Assembly (NCBI RefSeq): GCF_900110075.1
Contig: NZ_FOCJ01000001.1
Coordinates: forward strand, 1,215,886-1,279,885
From: Paenibacillus sp. OV219
GTDB taxonomy: Bacteria; Bacillota; Bacilli; Paenibacillales; Paenibacillaceae
Length of the DNA stretch: 64,000 nucleotides
Reading direction: 5' to 3'
The translations under genes were made by a program, and so were the position numbers. Below, one piece after another: positions 44,172-52,363 of the stretch (the stretch's first letter is position 1; each line of letters opens with the position of its first letter). The notes beneath the pieces are model-generated. The model was not told the origin of the DNA and searched no databases. It worked only from the letters and a program-made list of their open reading frames with translations.

Positions 44172-46117
44172 TCTTCAACCACCTCTCGAAGCGAGACGCC
44201 GTATACGCCCGCCAGTTCCTCTCTCAAAAAAGGTTCTGGTGTTACGTCAAATACGAGCAAACGCTTGTGGATGCGATTTAATTGCTGCACGGCCATCTGC
44301 AAAACCTCTCGATGCTCGAATGGATCAGAAGCGGGTATCGAAATAGAGTTCATATTAGATTCTTTTACATTTATTGCCGCATGATGCACTTTCCCCGCAA
44401 TATGATCCGCTTTGTTTTGAGCATCCAATAAGGAAATCATTAACACGTTCCGAAGTGCCCAAGTTACATTGAGATCTGCGGCGTCATACCATCGGTCATT
44501 TGCTTGTAACCATACAATAGGAAACCCTAATATATCCTCACCCAGTCCGAACGTTGGTGCCCCTTGCATCGTTGTTAAGGCATTTATATAGTAACGGCAG
44601 CGTTCATCCTCTACCTGACTCAGCTTCACCAGCGTGATCGACGGTGTATGAGTTTCATACCGCTTCATCCGTGCATTCATTAGATACTTTTGCAAAGCGC
44701 GGCAAACGCCCTCCTCAATCGTTTCACCAGCACCTACGTTAGCAAACTCATCGAATCTTAAAACGTCAGATATACCGTTTTCTTCATACGTCTGATTGAT
44801 TAGAAAATTAGACATACGCGACACGTAAGCTTCGATTCCACGAAGACCCGCTTCTCTTCTTGCCTCTACATGCTTATAACCATTACATATAATTTCAGGA
44901 AGTAGAAGCGCAGGGCCAACTGACAGCGGATCAACAGGCTGAACACAGCACTGCGAAAGCGGAAGCTGCCGCAGCTCCCCTTCCTCCCAAATATGCAAGA
45001 TGCCTGTCTCCGTTGATGTTAGCTGACTGAAGAAAGGCAGCAATTCGCTTGAAACTCGATTCTCTGCATCCGTTCCCGCTAGCAGCTCGACATCTTCTAT
45101 CCTCTCGATGAAGCGGTGACCATTTACTAATGGATGGGGAAGAAACGAATGCCAATTCCCTTCCAGCGTCTCTAAATTAAGTAGAAAGAGCTTATTATTT
45201 TTCTCGAGTTTTGTTACTTCTGCTGCTGTTTTCAACCATTCGAAGACGATTACATTAGCAAGCAGCGCTTCCGCAACGGAAGAAGCGGCATGATCAGCTG
45301 TATCCTTATAAATCGCAGAATGATGGACTCTGCGCCATGCTGATTCCCAATCGCCTACCGAATTAGAATACGAAAATGGAACCGCTAGACCAGCTTGTTC
45401 AAAAATAACAGCCAGCAGCAGAACCTTGTTTTTTTGTCGGCAAATTTCATTAAGCAATCTTAGCTCCGGTTCTCCATCTTGATCCGAGACGAATATTACA
45501 GCAGTATAAGGCTCTACGATCGAAGACCAATCTGCAACCACATTCTTCGGCCAGCTAATCTCGTCCACCTTGACCTCTGAATCACACTTACGATAATGCT
45601 GCTCCAGCTCCCAAATCCGTGCTCGATTCTCCGTTTCTAAGTTCAAGCCTAGAAAGTGGAATTGCGGTAAGCCAGATTCAAATAATGATTTGACAAGAGA
45701 AACCAAAAAAGTACCAGTTCCAACAACAAGCACGCTGGACTGACGATACAATTGAAATCGGTATGCACCTGATCCGTCAAAGCTGTCCAAAAATTCAATT
45801 TGAGAATCATATTTCTTAACAATACTCTCGTGCAGCTGATTTGGACGATCCTGACTTACATCTTGGACATAACCGTTCGCATATAATACTTTTGCAATCT
45901 CATAAACATGATTACGATGTTGTTCCGGCAATCCATCCGTTAAATCATGCATCGTGTGCTCACCATTAAATACAGGTAATAATTTTTCAATCCATTGATT
46001 AATTGTGCTGCCTTCCATCCGAAATGAACCAATATTGTTGCGAAAAAAAACACTTCCGTCCGAACTGGGGAGAAAAAAGGTATCTCCTCTTACTTTAAAA
46101 CGCGTAGAAGGATCCAA
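44168..46117 (-). CDS. Thiazole-containing peptide maturation protein (E1-like partner)
   Basis: 649-aa protein matching the 'putative thiazole-containing bacteriocin maturation protein' type that accompanies heterocycloanthracin-like clusters. The N-terminal ~90 residues (FRMEGSTINQWIEKLLPVFN ... HDLTDGLPE) look like the peptide-binding wHTH/RRE region; an E1/ThiF-like Rossmann segment follows (SVLVVGTGTFLVSLVKSLFE near residue 130). The C-terminal half (IEAYVSRMSNFLI ...) is unassigned. It probably holds the precursor leader for the YcaO enzyme. The start is TTG at 46117 with AAGGAGGAATGAAA upstream; the stop overlaps the YcaO start. Confidence 0.88.
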   Translation of the reverse strand: MDPSTRFKVRGDTFFLPSSDGSVFFRNNIGSFRMEGSTINQWIEKLLPVFNGEHTMHDLTDGLPEQHRNHVYEIAKVLYANGYVQDVSQDRPNQLHESIVKKYDSQIEFLDSFDGSGAYRFQLYRQSSVLVVGTGTFLVSLVKSLFESGLPQFHFLGLNLETENRARIWELEQHYRKCDSEVKVDEISWPKNVVADWSSIVEPYTAVIFVSDQDGEPELRLLNEICRQKNKVLLLAVIFEQAGLAVPFSYSNSVGDWESAWRRVHHSAIYKDTADHAASSVAEALLANVIVFEWLKTAAEVTKLEKNNKLFLLNLETLEGNWHSFLPHPLVNGHRFIERIEDVELLAGTDAENRVSSELLPFFSQLTSTETGILHIWEEGELRQLPLSQCCVQPVDPLSVGPALLLPEIICNGYKHVEARREAGLRGIEAYVSRMSNFLINQTYEENGISDVLRFDEFANVGAGETIEEGVCRALQKYLMNARMKRYETHTPSITLVKLSQVEDERCRYYINALTTMQGAPTFGLGEDILGFPIVWLQANDRWYDAADLNVTWALRNVLMISLLDAQNKADHIAGKVHHAAINVKESNMNSISIPASDPFEHREVLQMAVQQLNRIHKRLLVFDVTPEPFLREELAGVYGVSLREVVEE

Positions 46118-46217
46118 ATTTCATTCCTCCTTATTATGAAATCTAACTATTCGTAACATGACTTCCTTTATAAAGGTATGTAAGGCCACTTGTCCGTCAT
46201 GCTCGCACATACATAGA

Positions 46218-46258
46218 AAGACACCTCTGCAACCCAAAAGCGATTGCAGAGGTGTCTT
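46218..46258. terminator. Hairpin between precursor and maturation genes
   Basis: AAGACACCTCTGCAA and its exact complement, 15-bp arms, 11-nt loop, 30 bp after the precursor stop. On the minus strand it can act as a leaky terminator that makes precursor mRNA more abundant than enzyme mRNA. Confidence 0.85.
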
Positions 46259-46288
46259 GAACCATTATTTACAATTAATTGATCATTT

Positions 46289-46567
46289 TTAACGACAACG
46301 GGCACAGCCTGCACAACGGACACAGCCTGCACAACGTGCGCAGCCGCCAAAGCCTCCACATCTAGCACAACCGCCACAGCCGCCACAGCCGCCACAGCCG
46401 CCACAGCCTCCGCATGAACAAAATCCGATACAAGATCCGATGCAAAGGCCTATACATAGACGAACATTATTAGGATCCACTTGACCTTGACCTGCATTCG
46501 GCGTCATGCTGCTCGCTTTAAAAGCATCTGCATTCAGATTTTGAAGATCGTTCTTAAATTCATTCAT
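46289..46567 (-). CDS. TOMM precursor peptide, heterocycloanthracin/sonorensin-like
   Basis: 92-aa ribosomally made precursor. Residues 1-36 are a polar leader ([16 protein letters not shown], rich in Asn/Asp/Gln, ending DPNNVR). The core from residue 37 has 17 cysteines: four at a four-residue period ([14 protein letters not shown]), then from residue 52 a strict three-residue period of C-G-G and C-A-R/A-G/V-R triplets broken only at residue 73, where Phe stands in place of Cys. These Cys are the expected sites of thiazole formation. No Ser or Thr alternatives occur beyond two Ser. ACGGAGGC lies ahead of the ATG. It is the first gene of the minus-strand cluster. Confidence 0.92.
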   Translation of the reverse strand: MNEFKNDLQNLNADAFKASSMTPNAGQGQVDPNNVRLCIGLCIGSCIGFCSCGGCGGCGGCGGCGGCARCGGFGGCARCAGCVRCAGCARCR

Positions 46568-46910
46568 TTTATTAGCCTCCGTTATATGTTCATGTGATAA
46601 TCATCAGCACTTACAAAATAGGAAATGTAAATGAGAACAGCCCAAACTGGTCATATGCCGATAATCGTTCATGACATATACGTATGAAAAAAACTCCGCT
46701 GGTGTTACTATGCCAATCGCCTACCAGCCTGAATAGCCCGTTGACGGATTTTGCCGAAAATAAAAGGTTGAATAAAGATTTCTATTCTTTCATAACAGTA
46801 AATCAGAGACCAATTTCCAAAACGACAAATAACTCTTGTCTCCGTGCAAGAGCTGGTGTTTTTCATATGCATGTTCATCCTACGTCTAGCAAGAAATTGG
46901 GGGGATCGTA
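46568..46910. other. Divergent control region between precursor and cotA genes
   Basis: 343 bp without a supported gene. It must hold the promoters for the peptide cluster (minus) and the oxidase (plus). A small hairpin CTCTTG / CAAGAG with T-run lies at 46833-46862. A CATATACGTATG stretch at 46676 resembles a mother-cell sigma -10 region but is not convincing. A 75-codon frame from 46684 is considered spurious. Confidence 0.4.
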
Positions 46911-48488
46911 ATGTATCATGACGGCTCTTCACATAAGCGATTTAGATCATCTCGTACCAAGCTTACTAAATTTGCTGACGAGCTTCCCATTCCCCCTGTT
47001 TTAAAACCGCGATGGAAAGATCGAATTCAGACGTATTACGAAGTGAATATGAGCGAATTCAAACAATCGCTCCATAGCGAGTTAAACGACACAACGGTAT
47101 GGGGCTACGAAGGCAGCTATCCTGGACCGACAATAGAAGTTGAAAGTGGAGAAAAAGTGTTTATAAAATGGAACAACAATCTACCGGACAAGCATCTGCT
47201 GCCTATCGATTATTCTTTGCATGGCGCTCATAAGGATGTACCGGAAGTGCGAACGGTTGTGCACGTACACGGCGCTTGTGTCGAATGGGAAAGCGACGGC
47301 TATCCGGAAGCTTGGTTTACAAATGGATTCAAGCAAGTCGGACGCTATTTCAAAAAGCAAATCTATCGGTATGATAATTGCAGTCCAGCTTGTACGCTCT
47401 GGTATCATGATCATACGATCGGAATTACAAGACTTAACGTTTATGCCGGGTTGGCGGGCTTCTTTCTAATCCGAGATCAACGGGAACGTTCATTTAATTT
47501 ACCAAGCGGCAAGTATGAAATTCCACTAATTATTCAAGACAAGACATTGAATGAAGACGGATCTCTCTACTATCCAACGCAGCCGAATCCACCTGTCCCG
47601 GAATTAGAAACGTCCGTCAGTCCTCAATTTATCGGAGAGACTAATCTGGTTAACGGCAAAGTACACCCTTATTTAAACGTAGAACCGCGAAAATACCGAT
47701 TTCGGATGTTGAATGGCGCCAATACCCGCTTTTTTAGAATGATGCTTGATTCGGGACAATTGATGTATGTAATCGCTACGGACGGAGGCCTTATGCAGCA
47801 CCCGGTAGGAGTAACCGAAATGATGTTATCTCCTGCAGAACGAGCGGACGTTATCATTGATTTTACCAATCTGGCAGGCAAGCATATCAACTTGACGAAC
47901 GATGCCCCTACACCTTTTCCAAGCGGGGTTCCAGTAGACGAAAATACGAGTGTCGTGATGCAGTTTAGAGTGGTGCTCCCGCTCTCCACGATTGATACAA
48001 GCGTGATTCCGGCTATGATGGTTGCGATGCCAAAACTAAACGAACAAGCAGCCGATAAGACCAGATACCTTCCATTTCGAAAAGATCTGGATAGATTCGG
48101 TCGGCCATATATGCTATTGGATAATAAACCATGGGATGCCCCAATAAGTGAAAATCCTGCATTGGGGTCCATCGAAATATGGTATTTGATTAATGTATCT
48201 CCGGATTCACACCCGATTCACCTTCATTTAGTAGATTTTCAAATCATAGACCGAAGAGATATCGATGCCGATAAGTTCGCTAAGGAGGGAATCCTCCAGT
48301 TTACGGGGGCGGCGATCCCTCCACAGCCACATGAACAAGGATGGAAAGATACCATACAAGCGAATCCTAACCAAGTTACCCGCATTATTATGCGGTTTGG
48401 TCCTTATACAGGATTGTATGTATGGCATTGTCATGTCTTGGAGCACGAGGATAATGAAATGATGAGACCGTTTATCGTTATCAAGTAA
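46911..48488 (+). CDS. cotA: CotA-type spore-coat multicopper oxidase (laccase)
   Basis: 525-aa copper oxidase, close in length to Bacillus CotA (513). All four copper motifs are visible: HVHGACVEWESDG (His replaces the first HWHG element as in CotA), TLWYHDHTIGITRLN, HPIHLHLVDFQI and VWHCHVLEHEDNEMMRPF, the last with the Cys and Met axial ligand of the type 1 site. In Bacillus it makes the brown spore pigment and oxidises phenolics and bilirubin on the spore surface. No signal peptide, consistent with coat assembly from the mother cell. The start has GGGGGGATC upstream. It is divergent from the TOMM precursor gene. Confidence 0.93.
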   Translation: MYHDGSSHKRFRSSRTKLTKFADELPIPPVLKPRWKDRIQTYYEVNMSEFKQSLHSELNDTTVWGYEGSYPGPTIEVESGEKVFIKWNNNLPDKHLLPIDYSLHGAHKDVPEVRTVVHVHGACVEWESDGYPEAWFTNGFKQVGRYFKKQIYRYDNCSPACTLWYHDHTIGITRLNVYAGLAGFFLIRDQRERSFNLPSGKYEIPLIIQDKTLNEDGSLYYPTQPNPPVPELETSVSPQFIGETNLVNGKVHPYLNVEPRKYRFRMLNGANTRFFRMMLDSGQLMYVIATDGGLMQHPVGVTEMMLSPAERADVIIDFTNLAGKHINLTNDAPTPFPSGVPVDENTSVVMQFRVVLPLSTIDTSVIPAMMVAMPKLNEQAADKTRYLPFRKDLDRFGRPYMLLDNKPWDAPISENPALGSIEIWYLINVSPDSHPIHLHLVDFQIIDRRDIDADKFAKEGILQFTGAAIPPQPHEQGWKDTIQANPNQVTRIIMRFGPYTGLYVWHCHVLEHEDNEMMRPFIVIK

Positions 48489-48501
48489 GCTGGTACTGAC
48501 T

Positions 48502-48925
48502 TCAAGAGTAGCGGATCAAACCTCCATTAACATGGACCACTTGACCTGTGACGTACATGGATTCATCCGCTGCAAGGTATACGTAGGCAGGCGCAATCTC
48601 GAATGTCTGCGCCGCACGTCCGATCGGGCTGTTGGTGCCTAGCGTAGCTACATGCTCCTTGGAGTATGTGCTCACATTAAGCGGCGTCCATGAAGGTCCT
48701 GGAGCGACCGCATTGACTCGAATCCATTTATCAGCCAAAGACAGCGCCATACTGCGAGTAAAGCTTACGATTGCTCCTTTCGTTGCGGAGTAATCAATGA
48801 CATCCTTGTCTCCTTCGTATGCGACTCTTGAGGTTGTATTGATGATGGAACTGCCTCTATTCAAATAGGGTAGAGCCGCTTTCGTCAAATAGAACAATGG
48901 GAATATGTTGGTTCGAAATGTGAAT
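48502..48925 (-). pseudogene. Short-chain dehydrogenase, C-terminal half
   Basis: Encodes the second half of a classical SDR: FRTNIFPLFYLTKAALPYL, SSIINTTSR, catalytic Tyr/Lys in DYSATKGA and the end motif YVTGQVVHVNGGLIRYS. The N-terminal Rossmann half with the glycine-rich cofactor loop is missing; homology stops abruptly near 48925, next to an AraC fragment in the opposite direction. An ATG inside could start a 131-aa product, which would lack cofactor binding. The gene is dead or non-enzymatic. Confidence 0.8.
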
Positions 48926-48935
48926 TACGATCAGT

Positions 48936-49127
48936 AGTTTTATCCAACAAGAAAAGGCGGAAGAAGCCAAGAAACTGCTGGATTTCTCAACGGACTCCAT
49001 CTCTACCATCGCAACTCGATTGAACTATTACGACCAGACCCATTTCATTAAGTCATTCAAACGGAATGCCGGTGTCACGCCAAAGCAGTATCGTGACCGC
49101 AAGAAGGTGAAGAGGCCAACACCATAA
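48936..49127 (+). pseudogene. AraC-family regulator, C-terminal DNA-binding fragment
   Basis: A 63-codon frame without a start encodes the second helix-turn-helix of an AraC regulator: EEAKKLLDFSTDSISTIATR and YDQTHFIKSFKRNAGVTPKQ followed by YRD. The first HTH and the sensor domain are absent. It joins directly to the truncated SDR on the other strand. Together with the N-terminal half at 39373 it brackets the peptide/oxidase block, though whether both halves belong to one ancestral gene is not shown. Confidence 0.8.
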
Positions 49128-49166
49128 AAATGTTCGTATGATTTAAAAGTAGAATATTAAACATAC

Positions 49167-49204
49167 AAAACAGCTCATCCTAGTTCAGAATGGGCTGTTT
49201 TTTC
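49167..49204. terminator. Terminator after the AraC fragment
   Basis: AAAACAGCTCAT / AATGGGCTGTTTT arms with one mismatch and a TTTTTT run at 49197. It survives from the ancestral gene end. Confidence 0.8.
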
Positions 49205-49260
49205 TCGTTCACTAGGCCAAAGCTATAGACTTCTGGCATTCTTGGTAACAAAGATATGAA

Positions 49261-49714
49261 TCACCTCTTTGGTTCAGGTTTCTCAAACCCCAGTTCATAC
49301 TTCATCATGAAATCGACCCAACGATCGGGGTCCTTGCTGATAGCATCGACGGTGTCTGAAACGGCCGATTCGGGCAATATATCGGCTACTTCTTTCCGCT
49401 CCTTTTCCGGATAGGTGACAATCTCAAAGCGCTCGCGTTCAAGTTCGTACAAATAGTGCTCACGGTCCGTCCAAGTACCCGCCCAATCCCATGGCAATGG
49501 AGCCCGCGGCGATCCCGGCAAAGCCTGCGACGACAACAAGATTAGAATTGGAGAGCGTACCCGACAATCCAGCAGCGAGCGCGAAAAGCACCGTTAATCC
49601 GTCCGCCATCCCAATGACAATATCTTTTATGATATCCGATGCCGTGAAGTGCGCTTCAAGATGCTCTCCATTGTCTGAAGCCATCGCATTCTGTTGGAAT
49701 TTGGCCATTTCCAT
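49261..49714 (-). pseudogene. VIT1/CCC1-family iron/manganese transporter, frameshifted and truncated
   Basis: The N-terminal piece (minus strand from 49714) has EAHFTASDIIKDIVIGMADG, LTVLFALAAGLSGT and GIAAGSIAMGLGGYL, typical of VIT1/CCC1 carriers. After GGYL the frame is lost near 49470 by a small deletion, and the text resumes in another frame as TDREHYLYELERERFEIVTY up to YELGFEKPEP, then stops. Family members are ~230 residues; the last three helices are missing. It is downstream of the flavin electron-transfer operon on the same strand. Confidence 0.85.
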
Positions 49715-49794
49715 ACCTCATCTTCTTGTTCAAATGATGGATCATCGTGCCTGACGTGTTCCGGCGAAGATGGATCCTAGACTTTAAGGCGGTT

Positions 49795-50451
49795 TTAATG
49801 CTCTTGTACAGTCTGTTTCGCGTTGCTTGCCGACTTCTCTAGCAGATAGACGAGGCAACCGACCGCGATCGTTGCAGCAGTGGCAATGATCGCCGAACCG
49901 CCAGCATGTAACCACAGCACCGGAACCCACAGTACGCCGAGCGTACGATGGACGGTCCGCATCCAATTGTTCCGCACCTTATTGATAAAATAGCCGTACC
50001 CGGCTAGGGCGAGTAAAATCGCAAATCCGGCAAGGCCGGAGTAAATATTCTCGTCATGAATTTTCGTGAACAAGAAATAAATGCCGTGAGCGGCAACCAG
50101 GATGAACGTCGCCCAGCCCAGCAGCTTATGCAAGGAATAAAACAGCTTGCCGGCTTGGCGGACGAGCATCGATGGAGATTTCCGCTTCTTTTTGAACCAG
50201 AACCAGGAGAACCCGGCCGCTCCCAAAAATACGGCGATCGTGCCAAATGTGGAGAAATAACCGCTTAATGTACTGTCTTCCCCATCGGGCCTGTGAATCT
50301 CGCCTTTCGGAATCGCTCCATTACCGCCTTGCGCCGGGTGAGGGTGAAATTCTCCTTTGGCATGAGCGTAAATGTAGTAGCACACGACAAGAACAGCAGC
50401 TGTTAGAAGGGCGATGATCGCAGGAATCCAAATTTTCTTGCTTTTGCTCAT
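49795..50451 (-). CDS. b-type cytochrome-like membrane protein of the flavin operon
   Basis: 218-aa membrane protein with five hydrophobic segments. The first anchors an extracellular loop (HPHPAQGGNG); the last four contain histidines placed for heme b ligation (LHKLLGW, AAHGIYFLF, VHRTLGVLW, WLHAGGSA), as in ferric-reductase-like/DUF4405-like proteins. Expected role: carry electrons across the membrane to or from flavinylated partners. The ATG at 50451 follows AGAGGTG and overlaps the end of the decayed RnfD copy, which places it at the end of the same operon. Confidence 0.75.
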   Translation of the reverse strand: MSKSKKIWIPAIIALLTAAVLVVCYYIYAHAKGEFHPHPAQGGNGAIPKGEIHRPDGEDSTLSGYFSTFGTIAVFLGAAGFSWFWFKKKRKSPSMLVRQAGKLFYSLHKLLGWATFILVAAHGIYFLFTKIHDENIYSGLAGFAILLALAGYGYFINKVRNNWMRTVHRTLGVLWVPVLWLHAGGSAIIATAATIAVGCLVYLLEKSASNAKQTVQEH

Positions 50452-50456
50452 AAGTG

Positions 50457-51261
50457 TCACCTCTGGTATGTGGATAATGGTTTCTGCTTCTGCCGGTTCG
50501 CGGATAACCGCATCTTAAGGACGTGAACAATATTACCAGCCAGCAGTCCGATTAATAGATACAATAAGCCACCGTAAATCCCGTATATGACCGCTCCCGT
50601 AACAGCCGCAATTACTCCGAACAAGATTTGATCCATCGTTTTTGCGGGTGAAGTCGGCGGGTCCGTCAGCATGAAGAAGCCGAAGAACAGCGCAGCGTTT
50701 ATAAACGGTGAGCGCAAGGCATCCACGGAATCTCCCACCTGGATATAGCCCATCACCAGCTGCAAGATGAAGTAGTGCCGAAAAAGGCGAACACTTGCGG
50801 AAATTTGCGCACCCGGTCCGTGACTAGGTAACCGCCGACGAAAAGAAGCAGCGCGCTCCAAGCCGGAAGATCACCGAATGCTCCCCACCAGCTTTGTTCG
50901 GTGTGAAAAGCAATGACGGAGACGAGCAGCCCGAAAGCCGCCGGGTTCAGCACCGGTTTCTTCTTGTAGACGAGAAGATGCTTGGATGAAATCGCCTTGC
51001 CGCGACAACCAAGTGCGACGTATGGGTGCCGAGTATCATCGCAATAATCAGCCCAGTAATGACAGCGCCATCCGGCAATATTCGTTTGCGTTTCTCAAGC
51101 AGGCAGCAAATCGTGTCCACCGCCGCTGTTACAATAACGGCGAGTATGCCGTTTACAATCCCCTTCATATCTTGCGACAATGCGATAACAATTAGCATAT
51201 ATGAAGTCAAGGCGATTACAACATACCCTTTAGGCGTCTTCAGCCATTGTTCCAGCGTCAT
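50457..51261 (-). pseudogene. Second RnfD-like gene, two frameshifts
   Basis: Three consecutive frames together rebuild a full RnfD-like protein: LEQWLKTPKGYVVIALTSYM ... GAVITGLIIAMILGTHTS (to ~50990), then NPAAFGLLVSVIAFHTEQSW to PQVFAFFGT (to ~50770), then ILQLVMGYIQVGDSVDALRS to the C-terminus. The order and spacing match the intact gene at 51506, with roughly 60% identity by eye. Frameshifts lie near 50960-50990 and 50770. It must be non-functional as written, unless these are sequencing errors. Confidence 0.85.
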
Positions 51262-51351
51262 CGAACCTCACCTCCTCCGATCTGGAATATCCTCAGCTCT
51301 GGTGTGATCAACACGCCGTCTAAATCGGCTTGCAAGATAAGGCGTTGGCAA

Positions 51352-51468
51352 CTAGCCCGATATCCGTGTGGTTTGGGATGCCAGCACGGATAAAGGAGTC
51401 GCCGTTACGGCATACTCTGCAGAGTAGATTGCACCTATTGCGGCGGAACATAGAATCATTTTAGCCAT
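51352..51468 (-). pseudogene. N-terminal remnant of a second FMN-binding protein gene
   Basis: From ATG at 51468 (GGGGGTAGC upstream) 38 codons encode MAKMILCSAAIGAIYSAEYA and more, clearly like the start of the intact FMN-binding protein at 53702 (ILCSAAIGAIYSAEY against VLCSAAIGALYATEY). The frame then stops and the FMN-binding domain is missing. With the frameshifted RnfD copy it shows that part of the operon was once duplicated. Confidence 0.75.
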
Positions 51469-51505
51469 TATGCTACCCCCTTCATTGCGGTTCAGACCAG
51501 GGACT

Positions 51506-52363
51506 TCAACCCGGCATTCCGTGATCGACTTTCTTCATTGGAGGACGAGCTCTTTTGGCTGAGCGGGAGGACATGCTTCTCGCCCATTGATAGAGATTAC
51601 CGGCCATCAGCCCGATGAACAAATACATCAATCCTCCCATATATCCGTAAGCCAATACGCCGACCACGGCCGTGAGGAAACCGAAAACGACCTGGTCCCC
51701 GACTTTATTCGGAGAAGTAGGCGGATCCGTCAGCATGAACAAGGCGAAGAAAACCGCGGCATTGACGAATGGAGGACGGAGCGCGTCGGAGAGGCCCGCC
51801 GCGTCGAGATAAGTCATTCCGATATGAACCATCCCATTCCCCAACACGAACAATAATATGAAATACGTTCCGAGAAACGTAAACACTTGCGGAAATTTGT
51901 TGATTCGATTGACGACCAGATACCCGCCGGTCAACAGCAGAACGAAATACCATGCGGACAGGTCGCCGAACGCGCCCCACCAGCTCTGCTGGGTTTTAAA
52001 GAGAACAATGGAAACGAGCAGGCCGAACGCCGCAGGATTGAACACTGGTTTTTTCTTGTGGGTCAACAGGTGCTTGGACAAAATGGAAATGACCGAGACG
52101 GCTGCCACCATCCAAGGAGAAGTCGTGAGACTTAGGATCGAGGCGATGATCAGCCCCGTGACGGCTGCGCCGTCGGGAAAAATCCGTTTCCTTTTCTCAA
52201 TTAGTCCGCATATGACGTCTACAACAATGGCCGCGACAATCGCGACGCCTCCGTTCCGAACGCCGTTCATGTCATGCGAAGCGTAGGACGCAACGCCAAG
52301 ATAAATGGCTAAACAAATAAACACCCACGCTTTCGGCGTTTTGAACCATGTTTTGAAACTCAT
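51506..52363 (-). CDS. RnfD/NqrB-like membrane electron-transfer subunit
   Basis: 285-aa membrane protein with about nine hydrophobic segments, of the NQR2/RnfD/RnfE family, which in Rnf and Nqr complexes carries flavin and moves electrons across the membrane. Landmarks: GAAVTGLIIASILSLTTSPW, NPAAFGLLVSI and LMLTDPPTSPNKVGDQVVFG, the usual site near which FMN attaches (Asp-Pro-Pro-Thr-Ser-Pro, the Thr being the candidate). No other Rnf subunits (A, B, C, E, G) are present, so this is a stand-alone flavin module, not an Rnf complex. Its ATG follows the apbE stop immediately. Confidence 0.88.
   Translation of the reverse strand: MSFKTWFKTPKAWVFICLAIYLGVASYASHDMNGVRNGGVAIVAAIVVDVICGLIEKRKRIFPDGAAVTGLIIASILSLTTSPWMVAAVSVISILSKHLLTHKKKPVFNPAAFGLLVSIVLFKTQQSWWGAFGDLSAWYFVLLLTGGYLVVNRINKFPQVFTFLGTYFILLFVLGNGMVHIGMTYLDAAGLSDALRPPFVNAAVFFALFMLTDPPTSPNKVGDQVVFGFLTAVVGVLAYGYMGGLMYLFIGLMAGNLYQWARSMSSRSAKRARPPMKKVDHGMPG

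Noticed and set aside
46168..46404. Val/Ala-rich frame overlapping the Cys-rich precursor on the same strand
   Set aside because: It is the shifted frame of the CGG repeat; the precursor frame has the start, ribosome site and family leader.
46310..46430. Short repeats that might suggest a CRISPR array
   Set aside because: The GCCGCCACA repeats are codons of the Cys-Gly-Gly core, with no spacers.
46684..46911. 75-codon frame ahead of cotA
   Set aside because: No ribosome site or family, and it fills the expected divergent promoter region.
51506..52363. Complete Rnf or Nqr complex
   Set aside because: Only the D-type subunit is present; A, B, C, E and G type subunits are absent from the window.
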